The notes under the pieces: model-generated
Seen by the model: the letters and a program-made list of their open reading frames with translations, nothing else
Told to the model about the DNA's origin: nothing
The model's database searches: none
Program-made: the position numbers and the translations under genes
Shown: positions 46,443-54,466 of the stretch, piece by piece
Position numbering within the stretch: the first letter of the stretch is position 1
Layout: each line of letters begins with the position of its first letter
DNA from: Alphaproteobacteria bacterium
Lineage (GTDB): Bacteria > Pseudomonadota > Gammaproteobacteria > Burkholderiales > Burkholderiaceae_C
Direction: 5' to 3'
DNA: 63,708 nucleotides
Assembly: GCA_030054175.1 (NCBI GenBank)
Contig: JASGCM010000020.1
Span: forward strand, 1 to 63,708

Positions 46443-47464
46443 GCCAGCGCCTTGAACCCTCCGGCCGCAGCCCACGGCGTGGGCTGGCACTGGCTTTGTT
46501 CCTTCTGGGGGGGCTGGCTGTATGTGCTGGTTTGGGGGTGGGCGCTCAGGGTTGGACTTGGCCTTGGACGCCAGGCGCGGCGGTGCCTGCCGAGGTCTGG
46601 CTCGAATTGCGTTTGCCGCGTTCGGCCGGCGCGTGGTTGACGGGAGCCTTGCTGGGATTGGCCGGTGCCTTGGGGCAAGCGCTGTTCCGCAATCCGCTGG
46701 CCGACCCTTATCTTTTGGGCAGCGCTTCGGGTGCCGGACTGGGGGTGGCCGTGGGCCTGGTGTTGGCGCATGGCTTGACCCCATCTCTGGTTTCGCCTTT
46801 GTGGCCGTGGTTGCCATGGGGGCAGGGCTTGCTCGCCTTTGCCGGTGCATGGCTGTCGCTGATGCTGGCTTTGCTCTGGTCCGGGGGCTTGGCGCACACG
46901 CCACGCCTCTTGCTGGCCGGCGTGGTGGTGGGGGTGATTTTGTCCGCCTTGACCTCGACCTTGATGCTTTGGGTGCCGCAAGCTTGGGTGGGCTTTCAAT
47001 CGTTCATGCTGGGCACCACCCAAATGCTCGACCTCACCTCTTTGGCCGTTTTGGCCGCCGGTTTGTGCGTGGTTCTGTGTTTGGTGGTGCTTGACGGGCC
47101 CGCACTCGATGTCCTCAGCTTGGGTGAAGACACGGCGCGGAGTATGGGCTTGCCGCTGGCGCGCACGCGTGCCAGGCTGATTGTGGCCATGACCCTGGCG
47201 ACTTCGCTGGCGGTCTCCCACACGGGTTTGATGGCCTTTGTGGGGCTGGCTGCGCCCCATTTGGCTCGTTCGCTGGTCAGGCCGCCGCCCTCTGCATTGC
47301 CATGCTGGTCCCTGCTGACTGGTGGCTTGCTGCTGGTGCTGGCCGATGGGCTGTCGCGTTGGTGGTGGTCGCCACTCGAGTGGCCGGTGGGGGTGGTCAC
47401 CGCCCTGATCGGTGGTTTGTACCTGTTGTACCGCTTGGGCCGAGAGTCTGGAGGCCAGTCTTGA
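46439..47464 (+). CDS. btuC: Cobalamin ABC transporter permease BtuC
   Basis: An inner-membrane permease of the FecCD/BtuC family, 341 residues with about ten helices. Typical blocks are LRLPRSAGAWLTGALLGLAGALGQALFRNPLADPYLLG split over helices 2-3, LLLAGVVVGVILSAL, and VGLAAPHLARSLV near the coupling loop. The start MSQRLEPSG is set by the ATGA overlap with btuF. A TTGA overlap follows with btuD. Confidence 0.92.
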   Translation: MSQRLEPSGRSPRRGLALALFLLGGLAVCAGLGVGAQGWTWPWTPGAAVPAEVWLELRLPRSAGAWLTGALLGLAGALGQALFRNPLADPYLLGSASGAGLGVAVGLVLAHGLTPSLVSPLWPWLPWGQGLLAFAGAWLSLMLALLWSGGLAHTPRLLLAGVVVGVILSALTSTLMLWVPQAWVGFQSFMLGTTQMLDLTSLAVLAAGLCVVLCLVVLDGPALDVLSLGEDTARSMGLPLARTRARLIVAMTLATSLAVSHTGLMAFVGLAAPHLARSLVRPPPSALPCWSLLTGGLLLVLADGLSRWWWSPLEWPVGVVTALIGGLYLLYRLGRESGGQS

Positions 47465-48261
47465 ACCGCTTCGATCATGCCAGCGCATTGGCGGCTCAGG
47501 GGCTTGGGGTTTGCGTCGCTGCCCGATCCTTGCTTCACGACATCAGCTTCGATGTGCTGCGGGGTCAATGGGTCTGCCTGTGCGGGCCCAATGGTGCGGG
47601 CAAATCGACCCTGTTGCGCGCTTTGGCAGGCTTGGTGCCTATTGACGGTGTCGTCGAATGGTTGGGTCGGCCTTGGGGTGATTGGAGCGCACACGAACGC
47701 GCGATTCACTTGACTTGGATGGGTCAGGCGCAGCCCATCCCCTTCGATTTGAGCATCGCAGACGTGGTGAATTTGGGGCGTTGGCCTCACACCCGGTCGG
47801 GTCTCTTGGAGCCCAAGGAGAATCAAGATGCCGTGGCCCAAGCCTTGAAGGACATGGGTCTGACGGCAATGACGCAGCGGGGCTTGCACGAAGTGTCGGG
47901 CGGTGAGTGTCAGCGCACCTTGTTGGCGCGTGCCATGGCGGCGCAAACCCCGATCATGCTATTTGATGAACCCTTGAATCACTTGGACGTGCCGCATCAA
48001 CAGGCCTGGCTGAGTTGGCTGCGCCGCCATGTCGGCACGGGTGCAACGGTGCTGACGGTGATGCACGAACTCAATCATGCGTTGGCGGCCGATCAATTGC
48101 TGATTCTGTGTCAGGGCCGACTGTTGCACCAGGGACCGCCCGGCGACGCCCGGACACGCGAGGCCTTGCAAGAAGCGTTCGGGCAGTCTTTGGTGTTCCA
48201 TGCCATCGACACCCATGGGACAGCGCCGCGATGGGTGGCCTTGCCGCGCTCAATTTATTGA
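47461..48261 (+). CDS. btuD: Cobalamin ABC transporter ATP-binding protein BtuD
   Basis: The ATPase of the importer, 266 residues. Walker A is GPNGAGKST, the Q-loop WMGQAQPIPF, the signature VSGGECQRTLLARA and Walker B IMLFDEPLNHLD, with the switch His in VMHELNH. There is no ATG in the right place; the TTG at 47461 overlaps the btuC stop (TTGA) and gives the normal N-terminus. A longer frame from 47302 lies inside btuC and is rejected. Confidence 0.9.
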   Translation: MNRFDHASALAAQGLGVCVAARSLLHDISFDVLRGQWVCLCGPNGAGKSTLLRALAGLVPIDGVVEWLGRPWGDWSAHERAIHLTWMGQAQPIPFDLSIADVVNLGRWPHTRSGLLEPKENQDAVAQALKDMGLTAMTQRGLHEVSGGECQRTLLARAMAAQTPIMLFDEPLNHLDVPHQQAWLSWLRRHVGTGATVLTVMHELNHALAADQLLILCQGRLLHQGPPGDARTREALQEAFGQSLVFHAIDTHGTAPRWVALPRSIY

Positions 48262-48315
48262 CCATAATCTTCCGCAAGGGCTCGACCCGGGGCCCGACTG
48301 CATGCAGGAGAAGAC

Positions 48316-49236
48316 ATGACACAACTCGGATTGGTGCAAAACAAAGTGGTGGTGGTGACCGGCGCGGGTGGCGGCATCGGGCGTGAAATTGCCTTGGCCA
48401 TGGCCCGCGAAGGCGCCCGGGTGGTGGTCAACGACATCGGCGCATCGGTCAGCGGCGAGGGCCACAGCGAGGGGCCCGCGCAGCAAGTGGCCAACGAAAT
48501 CGGAGCCTTGGGTGCCCAGGCCGTGGCCAACACCGACAGCGTGGCCGAAGCCGCCAGTGCCGCACGCATCGTGCAGTGCGCGCTGGATCAATTTGGGCGC
48601 ATTGATGCAGTGGTCAACAACGCAGGTATCTTGCGTGATCGTTTTTTTCACAAGATGAGCGTCGATGAATGGGACGCTGTCATCAAGGTTCACCTTTACG
48701 GGGCTTACCATGTCAGTCGTGCCGCCGCCCCCCATTTCAAAGAACAAGAGTCGGGCTGTTACATACACATGACTTCCACCTCGGGCTTGGTGGGCAATTT
48801 TGGACAGGCCAATTATGCGGCGGCCAAGTTGGGTATTGCCGCCCTGTCAAAATCGATCGCACTGGATATGCAGAAGTTCAATGTGCGATCCAATTGTATT
48901 TCGCCTTTTGCATGGAGCCGCATGATCGGCTCGATCCCCACAGACACCCCCGAACAACAGGCTCGGGTCGAGCGCATCAAGCAAATGACCCCGGCCAAGA
49001 TCGCCCCTCTGGCCGTGGCCCTGGCCAGTGACGCCTCACAAGAGACCAATGGCCAGATCTTTGCTGTGCGCAACAACGAAATTTTTCTCATGAGCCAGCC
49101 TCGGCCAGTGCGATCGGTACACCGGGGCGAAGGCTGGACCCCGCAAGACGTGCTCTCGCATGCCTTGCCGGCCCTGCAATCCAGCTACTTTGGCCTGGAC
49201 CGTTCGGCCGATGTTTTCAGCTGGGACCCGATCTGA
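48316..49236 (+). CDS. SDR-family 3-hydroxyacyl-CoA dehydrogenase-like enzyme
   Basis: A 306-residue short-chain dehydrogenase with VTGAGGGIGREIA (cofactor loop), NNAGILRDRFFHKM, the catalytic STSGLVGNFGQANYAAAKLG (Ser, Tyr-x3-Lys) and a C-terminal extension of about 60 residues. The middle closely resembles the dehydrogenase domain of multifunctional enzyme 2, so oxidation of a 3-hydroxyacyl-CoA is likely. First gene of a six-gene catabolic operon; a GGAG-type ribosome site precedes the ATG. Confidence 0.84.
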   Translation: MTQLGLVQNKVVVVTGAGGGIGREIALAMAREGARVVVNDIGASVSGEGHSEGPAQQVANEIGALGAQAVANTDSVAEAASAARIVQCALDQFGRIDAVVNNAGILRDRFFHKMSVDEWDAVIKVHLYGAYHVSRAAAPHFKEQESGCYIHMTSTSGLVGNFGQANYAAAKLGIAALSKSIALDMQKFNVRSNCISPFAWSRMIGSIPTDTPEQQARVERIKQMTPAKIAPLAVALASDASQETNGQIFAVRNNEIFLMSQPRPVRSVHRGEGWTPQDVLSHALPALQSSYFGLDRSADVFSWDPI

Positions 49237-49249
49237 CACGGAGCCAAGC

Positions 49250-49639
49250 ATGACCGCAACCGCAACTCAGGGCGTTCAGGCCCACTACCAAGAAGCGTTG
49301 GCCCAGGGCCGCTTTCTCATTCAGCACTGCGACGGCTGCGGCCGAGCGGTGCACTACCCTCGTGAGGTCTGTCCGCATTGCGGCAGCGAGCAATTGCGCT
49401 TTCAACCAGCGCTGGGCACTGGCACGGTGTATGCGGTGACCACGGTTCGGCGCAAGCCCGAAGCAGGCGGCGACCTGAACGTGTCGCTGATTGACCTGGA
49501 CGAAGGGCCTCGACTGATGAGCCGGGTGGTCAATTTGCCGCCAGATCAGGTGCGCATCGGCCAACGTGTTCGCGCCCGTGTGCAAACCGAGCCTGGCCCG
49601 CCGCTGTTGGTGTTTGATGCCCAAGGAGCGCAGCCATGA
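49250..49639 (+). CDS. DUF35 zinc-ribbon/OB-fold protein
   Basis: A 129-residue protein with a rubredoxin-like zinc ribbon CDGCGR...CPHCGS (about residues 28-48) and an OB fold (LGTGTVYAVTTVRRKP, QRVRARVQ). DUF35 proteins act as obligate partners of thiolase-fold proteins, for example channeling CoA substrates or forming aldolase complexes. The four-base overlap with the next, thiolase-like gene supports such a pair. The start at 49250 follows a GGAGCC ribosome site. Confidence 0.85.
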   Translation: MTATATQGVQAHYQEALAQGRFLIQHCDGCGRAVHYPREVCPHCGSEQLRFQPALGTGTVYAVTTVRRKPEAGGDLNVSLIDLDEGPRLMSRVVNLPPDQVRIGQRVRARVQTEPGPPLLVFDAQGAQP

Positions 49640-50808
49640 CTTTGCATGAATTGCGCGGTCAGACTGCGGTGGTGGGTGTCGGTACTTTTGGCTTTGGCGA
49701 GGCCCACGGATATACCGAAATGGAGTTGTTGGCTCGATCGGCCCGCCAGGCGGTGGCCGACGCCGGTTTGACGTTGCAAGACATCGACGGCGTTTGCTCG
49801 GCCAGTGTCTCATCAGCCATGTGGGGTCTGGCGGTGCCAGAATACCTGGGCCTGAACGCGCGCTTCATTGACAGCACCATGATTGGCGGGGCGAGCTTCA
49901 TTGCGCATCTCTTGCCGGCCATGCTGGCCTTGGTCAGCGGCCAGTGCAACGAAGTCTTGGTCTGCTATGGCAGTAACCAACGCACTGCCACATTCGGGCG
50001 CAAGGAAATCAATGCCAGTCGCAAGTTTCTTGACCCCATGCCCTTTGAACACCCCTATGAGCCGATGATGCCGGCCAGTGCATACGCGTTGGCGGCTTCG
50101 CGACACATGTACCAGTACGGCACCACTCGCGAGCAGTTGGCCGAAATCGCTGTGGCCGCCAGGGCCTGGGCCCAACTCAACCCAGAGGCCTTCAGCCGCG
50201 AACCCTTGAGCATTCAAGACGTTCTCGATTCGCGCATGGTCTCGGACCCACTGAGCGTGCGCGACTGTTGCTTGGTCACCGACGGCGGTGGAGCCTACGT
50301 GATGACACGCGCTGATCGCGCCCGCGATCTGCGTCAAAAGCCCGTTTATGTTCTGGGCTCCGCCACCGCCACCTGGCACCGGCAAATCGCCTGCATGCCC
50401 GATCTGACCGTGACCGCTGCCGCCCAATCGGGTCGTGAAGCGTATGCCATGGCCCGCATGGGGCCGGGGGACATCGACGTGCTCGCACTCTACGACGCAT
50501 TCACCATCAACACCCTCTTGTTTCTGGAGGACTTGGGCTTTTGCCCCAAAGGCGAGGGTGGTCGTTTTGTCCAGGGCGGCGCCATTGCACCCGGCGGGCG
50601 CCTGGCTGTGAACACCAACGGCGGTGGCTTGTCTTGTGTGCACCCGGGCATGTACGGCATCTTTTGTCTGATCGAGGCCGTGCGTCAGTTGCGGGGAGAG
50701 TGTGGCGCCAGGCAGGTGGCTGGAGCCCAGACCGCCCTGGTCAACGGCAACGGAGGCACACTCTCGAGCCAGTCAACCGCCGTATTGGGCGTCGAGTCAG
50801 CGCTTTGA
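49636..50808 (+). CDS. Thiolase-fold protein (SCP2-thiolase-like), DUF35 partner
   Basis: A 390-residue thiolase-superfamily protein. It has AVVGVGTFGFGE at the start, the DIDGVCSASVSSAMWG segment, and near the end LALYDAFTINTLLFLEDLGFCPKGEGG and NTNGGGLSCVHPGM. Where degradative thiolases have the nucleophile Cys, this protein reads MIGGASFIAH with no Cys, and the HDCF-like motif is YDAF. It may therefore be an aldolase or lyase like the Ltp2-DUF35 pair of steroid side-chain degradation, not a thiolase. Substrate unknown. Confidence 0.8.
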   Translation: MTLHELRGQTAVVGVGTFGFGEAHGYTEMELLARSARQAVADAGLTLQDIDGVCSASVSSAMWGLAVPEYLGLNARFIDSTMIGGASFIAHLLPAMLALVSGQCNEVLVCYGSNQRTATFGRKEINASRKFLDPMPFEHPYEPMMPASAYALAASRHMYQYGTTREQLAEIAVAARAWAQLNPEAFSREPLSIQDVLDSRMVSDPLSVRDCCLVTDGGGAYVMTRADRARDLRQKPVYVLGSATATWHRQIACMPDLTVTAAAQSGREAYAMARMGPGDIDVLALYDAFTINTLLFLEDLGFCPKGEGGRFVQGGAIAPGGRLAVNTNGGGLSCVHPGMYGIFCLIEAVRQLRGECGARQVAGAQTALVNGNGGTLSSQSTAVLGVESAL

Positions 50809-50891
50809 GCACCAGGGCTGGGGGCATCCCCGGGGTCACTTGCAAGTCACTTGCCGTCGCCTGGACAAGCAGGCCGACCTAAAATATCGGC

Positions 50892-51773
50892 ATGCAAGAT
50901 GTTCGACACCTCGACCCGGCCCTGCTGCCTCAGTTGCAGCAATGGAATGGCCGCACGGAAACCCTGCATGACCTGATCACGGCCGCGCCTTTGCGGGCCA
51001 TGTCGGCAACGCTGGACCGCGATGACCCCGACCCTCAGGCGGACACTGCGTTGCCTCATTTGTGGCACTGGTTGTTCTTTTTGCCGCACCACCGACAAAG
51101 TGAGATCGGCCCCGATGGCCATGCCAGGCGCGGAGGCTTTTTGCCCCCAGTGCCACTGCCACGGCGCATGTGGGCCGGTGGCCGTCTGAACTGGCAGGCC
51201 GATAACCCGCTCAAGGTGACTGACGTCGTGACCCGACTGTCGACCATCCAATCGGTCAGCCACAAATCGGGGCGCACAGGTGATTTGCTGTTTGTCGGTG
51301 TGCAGCATCAGGTCAGCAATGGCCAGGGCTTGTCACTGACCGAAGAGCATGACATCGTCTATCGCGCCGCCGCCCGGCCGGGTGACCCGGTGCCGACACC
51401 CACCCTGGCCGAATCTGGAGCCCCTTGGCAACGTGTCATCACCCCTGACGACGTGCTGCTGTTTCGTTACTCGGCCTTGACCTTCAACGGCCACCGCATC
51501 CATTACGACCGCCGTTATGTGACCGAGACCGAGGGCTACCCCGGCCTGATCGTCCATGGCCCCCTGATTGCCACCTTGCTGGTTGATCTGGTGCGCCGCC
51601 ACTTGCCCCAAGCCTTCCTCACGCGTTTTGAATTCAAGGCCGTGCGACCGACATTTGATTTGCACCCATTCCAAGTCAATGGACAACCCAGCACCGACGG
51701 CAAAACGATCCGCCTGTGGGCGCAAGACCATGAAGGCTGGCTGACCATGCAAGCCACTGCCACTTTGGCCTGA
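50892..51773 (+). CDS. MaoC-like / FAS1-type hydroxyacyl-CoA dehydratase
   Basis: A 293-residue double hot-dog protein of the HTD2/mesaconyl-C4-CoA hydratase group. The N-terminal half has a degenerate hot-dog with PLPRRMWAGGRL. The C-terminal half has the active site FRYSALTFNGHRIHYDRRYV (Asn/Asp and His) and GLIVHGPLIATLL. It would hydrate the enoyl-CoA made by the acyl-CoA dehydrogenase of the same cluster. It begins 83 bp after the thiolase-like gene. Confidence 0.85.
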   Translation: MQDVRHLDPALLPQLQQWNGRTETLHDLITAAPLRAMSATLDRDDPDPQADTALPHLWHWLFFLPHHRQSEIGPDGHARRGGFLPPVPLPRRMWAGGRLNWQADNPLKVTDVVTRLSTIQSVSHKSGRTGDLLFVGVQHQVSNGQGLSLTEEHDIVYRAAARPGDPVPTPTLAESGAPWQRVITPDDVLLFRYSALTFNGHRIHYDRRYVTETEGYPGLIVHGPLIATLLVDLVRRHLPQAFLTRFEFKAVRPTFDLHPFQVNGQPSTDGKTIRLWAQDHEGWLTMQATATLA

Positions 51774-51787
51774 TTTTTGGAATTCAC

Positions 51788-52948
51788 ATGAAACACAATC
51801 CGGACGCCTACCAAGATATTCGCGATGCCGTGCGCGACCTGTGCAAGCAGTTTCCCGACGAGTACCACCGCAAGGTCGACGAGCAACGCGCTTACCCTGA
51901 GGAATTCGTTGACGCATTGACCCGGGCCGGCTGGATGGCCGCCCTGATTCCGCAAGAGTACGGCGGTTCGGGTTTGGGCCTGGCCGAAGCCTCTGTCATC
52001 ATGGAAGAGATCAACCGCAGTGGCGGCAATTCGGGGGCCTGTCACGGCCAGATGTACAACATGGGCACCTTGTTGCGCCATGGTTCGAAAGAACAAAAAG
52101 AGTTCTACCTGCCCAAGTTCGCCAGCGGCGAGTGGCGTTTGCAGTCGATGGGTGTGACCGAGCCCACCACCGGGACGGATACCACCAAAATCAAAACCAC
52201 TGCCGTCAAAAAGGGCGACCGCTACGTGGTCAACGGACAAAAGGTCTGGATCTCGCGCGTGCAGCATTCTGACTGGATGATTTTGTTGGCCCGCACCACG
52301 CCGTTGGCTGAGGTACAGCGCAAATCCGAAGGCATGTCGATTTTCATGGTCGATTTGAAGCAGGCCGTGGGACAAGGATTGACCGTTCGACCCATCCCCA
52401 ACATGGTCAACCACGAGACCAACGAGCTGTTCTTTGAAAACCTCGAAATCCCGGCCGAGAACCTGATCGGTCAAGAAGGGCATGGCTTCAAGTACATTCT
52501 CGATGGGCTCAACGCCGAGCGCACCCTGATCGCCGCTGAGTGCATTGGCGATGGCTACTGGTTCATCGATCGCGTGGCTCAATACGCCAAAGAGCGGGTG
52601 GTCTTCGGACGCCCCATCGGTCAAAACCAGGGCGTGCAGTTCCCCATCGCCGAGGCCTACATCGAAGTTGAAGCAGCCAACCTGATGCGCTTCAAGGCCT
52701 GTCAGTTGTTTGACCAACACCAACCCTGTGGGGCCGAGGCCAATATGGCCAAATACCTTGCGGCCAAGGCCTCCTGGGAGGCTGCCAACGTCTGCATTCA
52801 GTACCACGGGGGCTTTGGTTTCGCTTGCGAATACGATATTGAGCGGAAATTCCGCGAGACTCGTTTGTATCAAGTGGCGCCGATTTCGACCAACCTGATC
52901 TACTCCTATATTGCCGAGCATGTGCTGGGCTTGCCACGTTCGTTTTAA
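51788..52948 (+). CDS. Acyl-CoA dehydrogenase
   Basis: An FAD enzyme of 386 residues introducing a 2,3-double bond in an acyl-CoA and passing electrons to ETF. It has MGVTEPTTGTDTTKIKT, ERTLIAAECIGDG, FGRPIGQNQGVQFPIAE, and the end QYHGGFGFACEYDIERKFRETRLYQVAPIS, with the catalytic Glu expected in the CEYDIER region. The ETF-ubiquinone oxidoreductase at 61.9 kb could complete its electron chain. Starts 14 bp after the MaoC gene. Confidence 0.9.
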   Translation: MKHNPDAYQDIRDAVRDLCKQFPDEYHRKVDEQRAYPEEFVDALTRAGWMAALIPQEYGGSGLGLAEASVIMEEINRSGGNSGACHGQMYNMGTLLRHGSKEQKEFYLPKFASGEWRLQSMGVTEPTTGTDTTKIKTTAVKKGDRYVVNGQKVWISRVQHSDWMILLARTTPLAEVQRKSEGMSIFMVDLKQAVGQGLTVRPIPNMVNHETNELFFENLEIPAENLIGQEGHGFKYILDGLNAERTLIAAECIGDGYWFIDRVAQYAKERVVFGRPIGQNQGVQFPIAEAYIEVEAANLMRFKACQLFDQHQPCGAEANMAKYLAAKASWEAANVCIQYHGGFGFACEYDIERKFRETRLYQVAPISTNLIYSYIAEHVLGLPRSF

Positions 52949-52959
52949 GGAGACTGGCC

Positions 52960-54141
52960 ATGACCCGACCGTTGGATGGCATCACTGTGGTCTCGCTTGA
53001 GCATGCCATCGCCGCGCCTTTTTGTACCCGCCAACTGGCCGATTTGGGCGCGCGGGTCATCAAGGTCGAGCGCCCCGGAGTAGGCGATTTCGCGCGCGCT
53101 TACGACACCCGCGTCAACGGCGAGTCCTCGCATTTCGTCTGGACCAATCGCTCGAAGGAAAGCCTGACCCTGAACCTGAAAAATCCGCAGGCTTTGGCTG
53201 TCTTGATGACATTGTTGACCGATGCCGATGTGTTGGTGCAAAACCTGGCACCCGGCGCGGCTGCGCGCATGGGATTGTCGTTTGAGGCCCTGCATGCCCA
53301 ACACCCTCGACTGATCGTGTGCGACATCTCAGGCTACGGCGACAATGGCCCCTACCGCGACAAAAAGGCCTATGACCTGTTGATCCAAAGCGAAGCCGGT
53401 TTTTTGTCCGTGACCGGTACCCCCGAGACGCCCAGCAAGGCAGGCAATTCAGTGGCCGATATTGCTGCCGGCATGTACGCATACAGCAACATCTTGTCGG
53501 CCCTGCTGCTGCGCGGCAAGACAGGGCAGGGTAGCCACATTGATGTGTCCATGCTGGAGTCCTTGAGCGAGTGGATGAGCTTTCCCATGTACTACGCCTA
53601 TCAGTGTGCGACGCCGCCGGCGCGTGCTGGGGCTTCGCACGCCAGCATCTACCCGTACGGGCCTTTCCCGGCCGGTGATGGCGGCACCGTCATGCTCGGA
53701 CTGCAAAACGAGCGTGAATGGAAAATCTTTGGCGAGCAGGTGCTGCTGCAACCGAACCTGGTTGCTGATGAGCGGTTCGCCAGCAATTCACAACGCCATC
53801 ACAACCGCGCCGCTTTATATGAATTGATTCGACAGGCCTTTGCGCCGCTTAGCACCGAGCAAGTGGTGCAACGACTGGAAGACGCCGGCATCGCCAACGC
53901 CCGAATGAACGACATGGCCGGTCTGTGGGCGCATCCTCAGCTCAAGGCCCGCGAACGTTGGCGCGAAGTCGGCTCACCTGCCGGTCCGATCCCGGCTTTG
54001 TTGCCGCCCGGGCGTAACAATGCCTTCGATTACCGCATGGACCCCATCCCTCGCGTGGGTGAGCACACCGAGACCATCTTGCGCGAACTCGGCTTGGGTG
54101 ACACCGACCTCAGCGCACTTCGCCAAGCGCAGGCCATTTGA
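52960..54141 (+). CDS. CaiB/BaiF family CoA-transferase
   Basis: A class III CoA-transferase of 393 residues, moving CoA between carboxylic acids. It has GITVVSLEHAIAAPFCTRQLADLGARVIKVE, SLTLNLKNPQA, YDLLIQSEAGFLSVTG and GSHIDVSMLESL, the last with the catalytic Asp. It is the most likely step for activating the pathway's acid, using a CoA ester as donor. A GGAG ribosome site precedes the ATG. The decayed MmgE/PrpD remnant follows at 18 bp. Confidence 0.9.
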   Translation: MTRPLDGITVVSLEHAIAAPFCTRQLADLGARVIKVERPGVGDFARAYDTRVNGESSHFVWTNRSKESLTLNLKNPQALAVLMTLLTDADVLVQNLAPGAAARMGLSFEALHAQHPRLIVCDISGYGDNGPYRDKKAYDLLIQSEAGFLSVTGTPETPSKAGNSVADIAAGMYAYSNILSALLLRGKTGQGSHIDVSMLESLSEWMSFPMYYAYQCATPPARAGASHASIYPYGPFPAGDGGTVMLGLQNEREWKIFGEQVLLQPNLVADERFASNSQRHHNRAALYELIRQAFAPLSTEQVVQRLEDAGIANARMNDMAGLWAHPQLKARERWREVGSPAGPIPALLPPGRNNAFDYRMDPIPRVGEHTETILRELGLGDTDLSALRQAQAI

Positions 54142-54158
54142 TTCTCCGGAGTACTGGC

Positions 54159-54381
54159 ATGAGCACACATCCTTCCGCTGCATTGGCCACCTTCGCCGCT
54201 GAACTGCGCTTCGAAGACATACCCGAACCGGTGTTGCGCCGTGCCGAAGACCTCTTGGTCGACTGGTTTGGCTCGGCTGGCGGCGCACAGTGGCGGTGCC
54301 AGCCCCGACGATATGCGCCATGCCTTAGAACAGTTGTGGAGCATCACCCGGATCCAAAGGGTGGGGCGCTTGTTGCCCTGA
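54159..54381 (+). pseudogene. MmgE/PrpD-family remnant, only the two ends left
   Basis: The first 40 codons (ATG 54159, ALATFAAELRFEDIPEPVLR to VDWFGSA) match the start of MmgE/PrpD dehydratases, which are normally about 450 residues. From about 54289, in another frame, the sequence reads SGGASPDDMRHALEQLWSI, then TRIQRVGRLLP and TGA, fitting the end of such a protein. Roughly 370-400 codons are missing and the joint is out of frame. The intact ancestor was probably the last enzyme of the catabolic operon (a 2-methylcitrate/itaconate-type dehydratase or isomerase). Confidence 0.78.
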
Positions 54382-54466
54382 CATTTCTTGGGGTTGCTGG
54401 GTGTTTTTTGCCCCGAGGCATGAAATAATTTACATTCTCGACACAAATCAAACCGAGGAGTTCCCA

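Noticed and set aside
46388..47488. A 366-codon minus-strand frame opposite btuC
   Set aside because: Gln/Arg/His-rich shadow of a leucine-rich membrane protein, with no recognisable fold.
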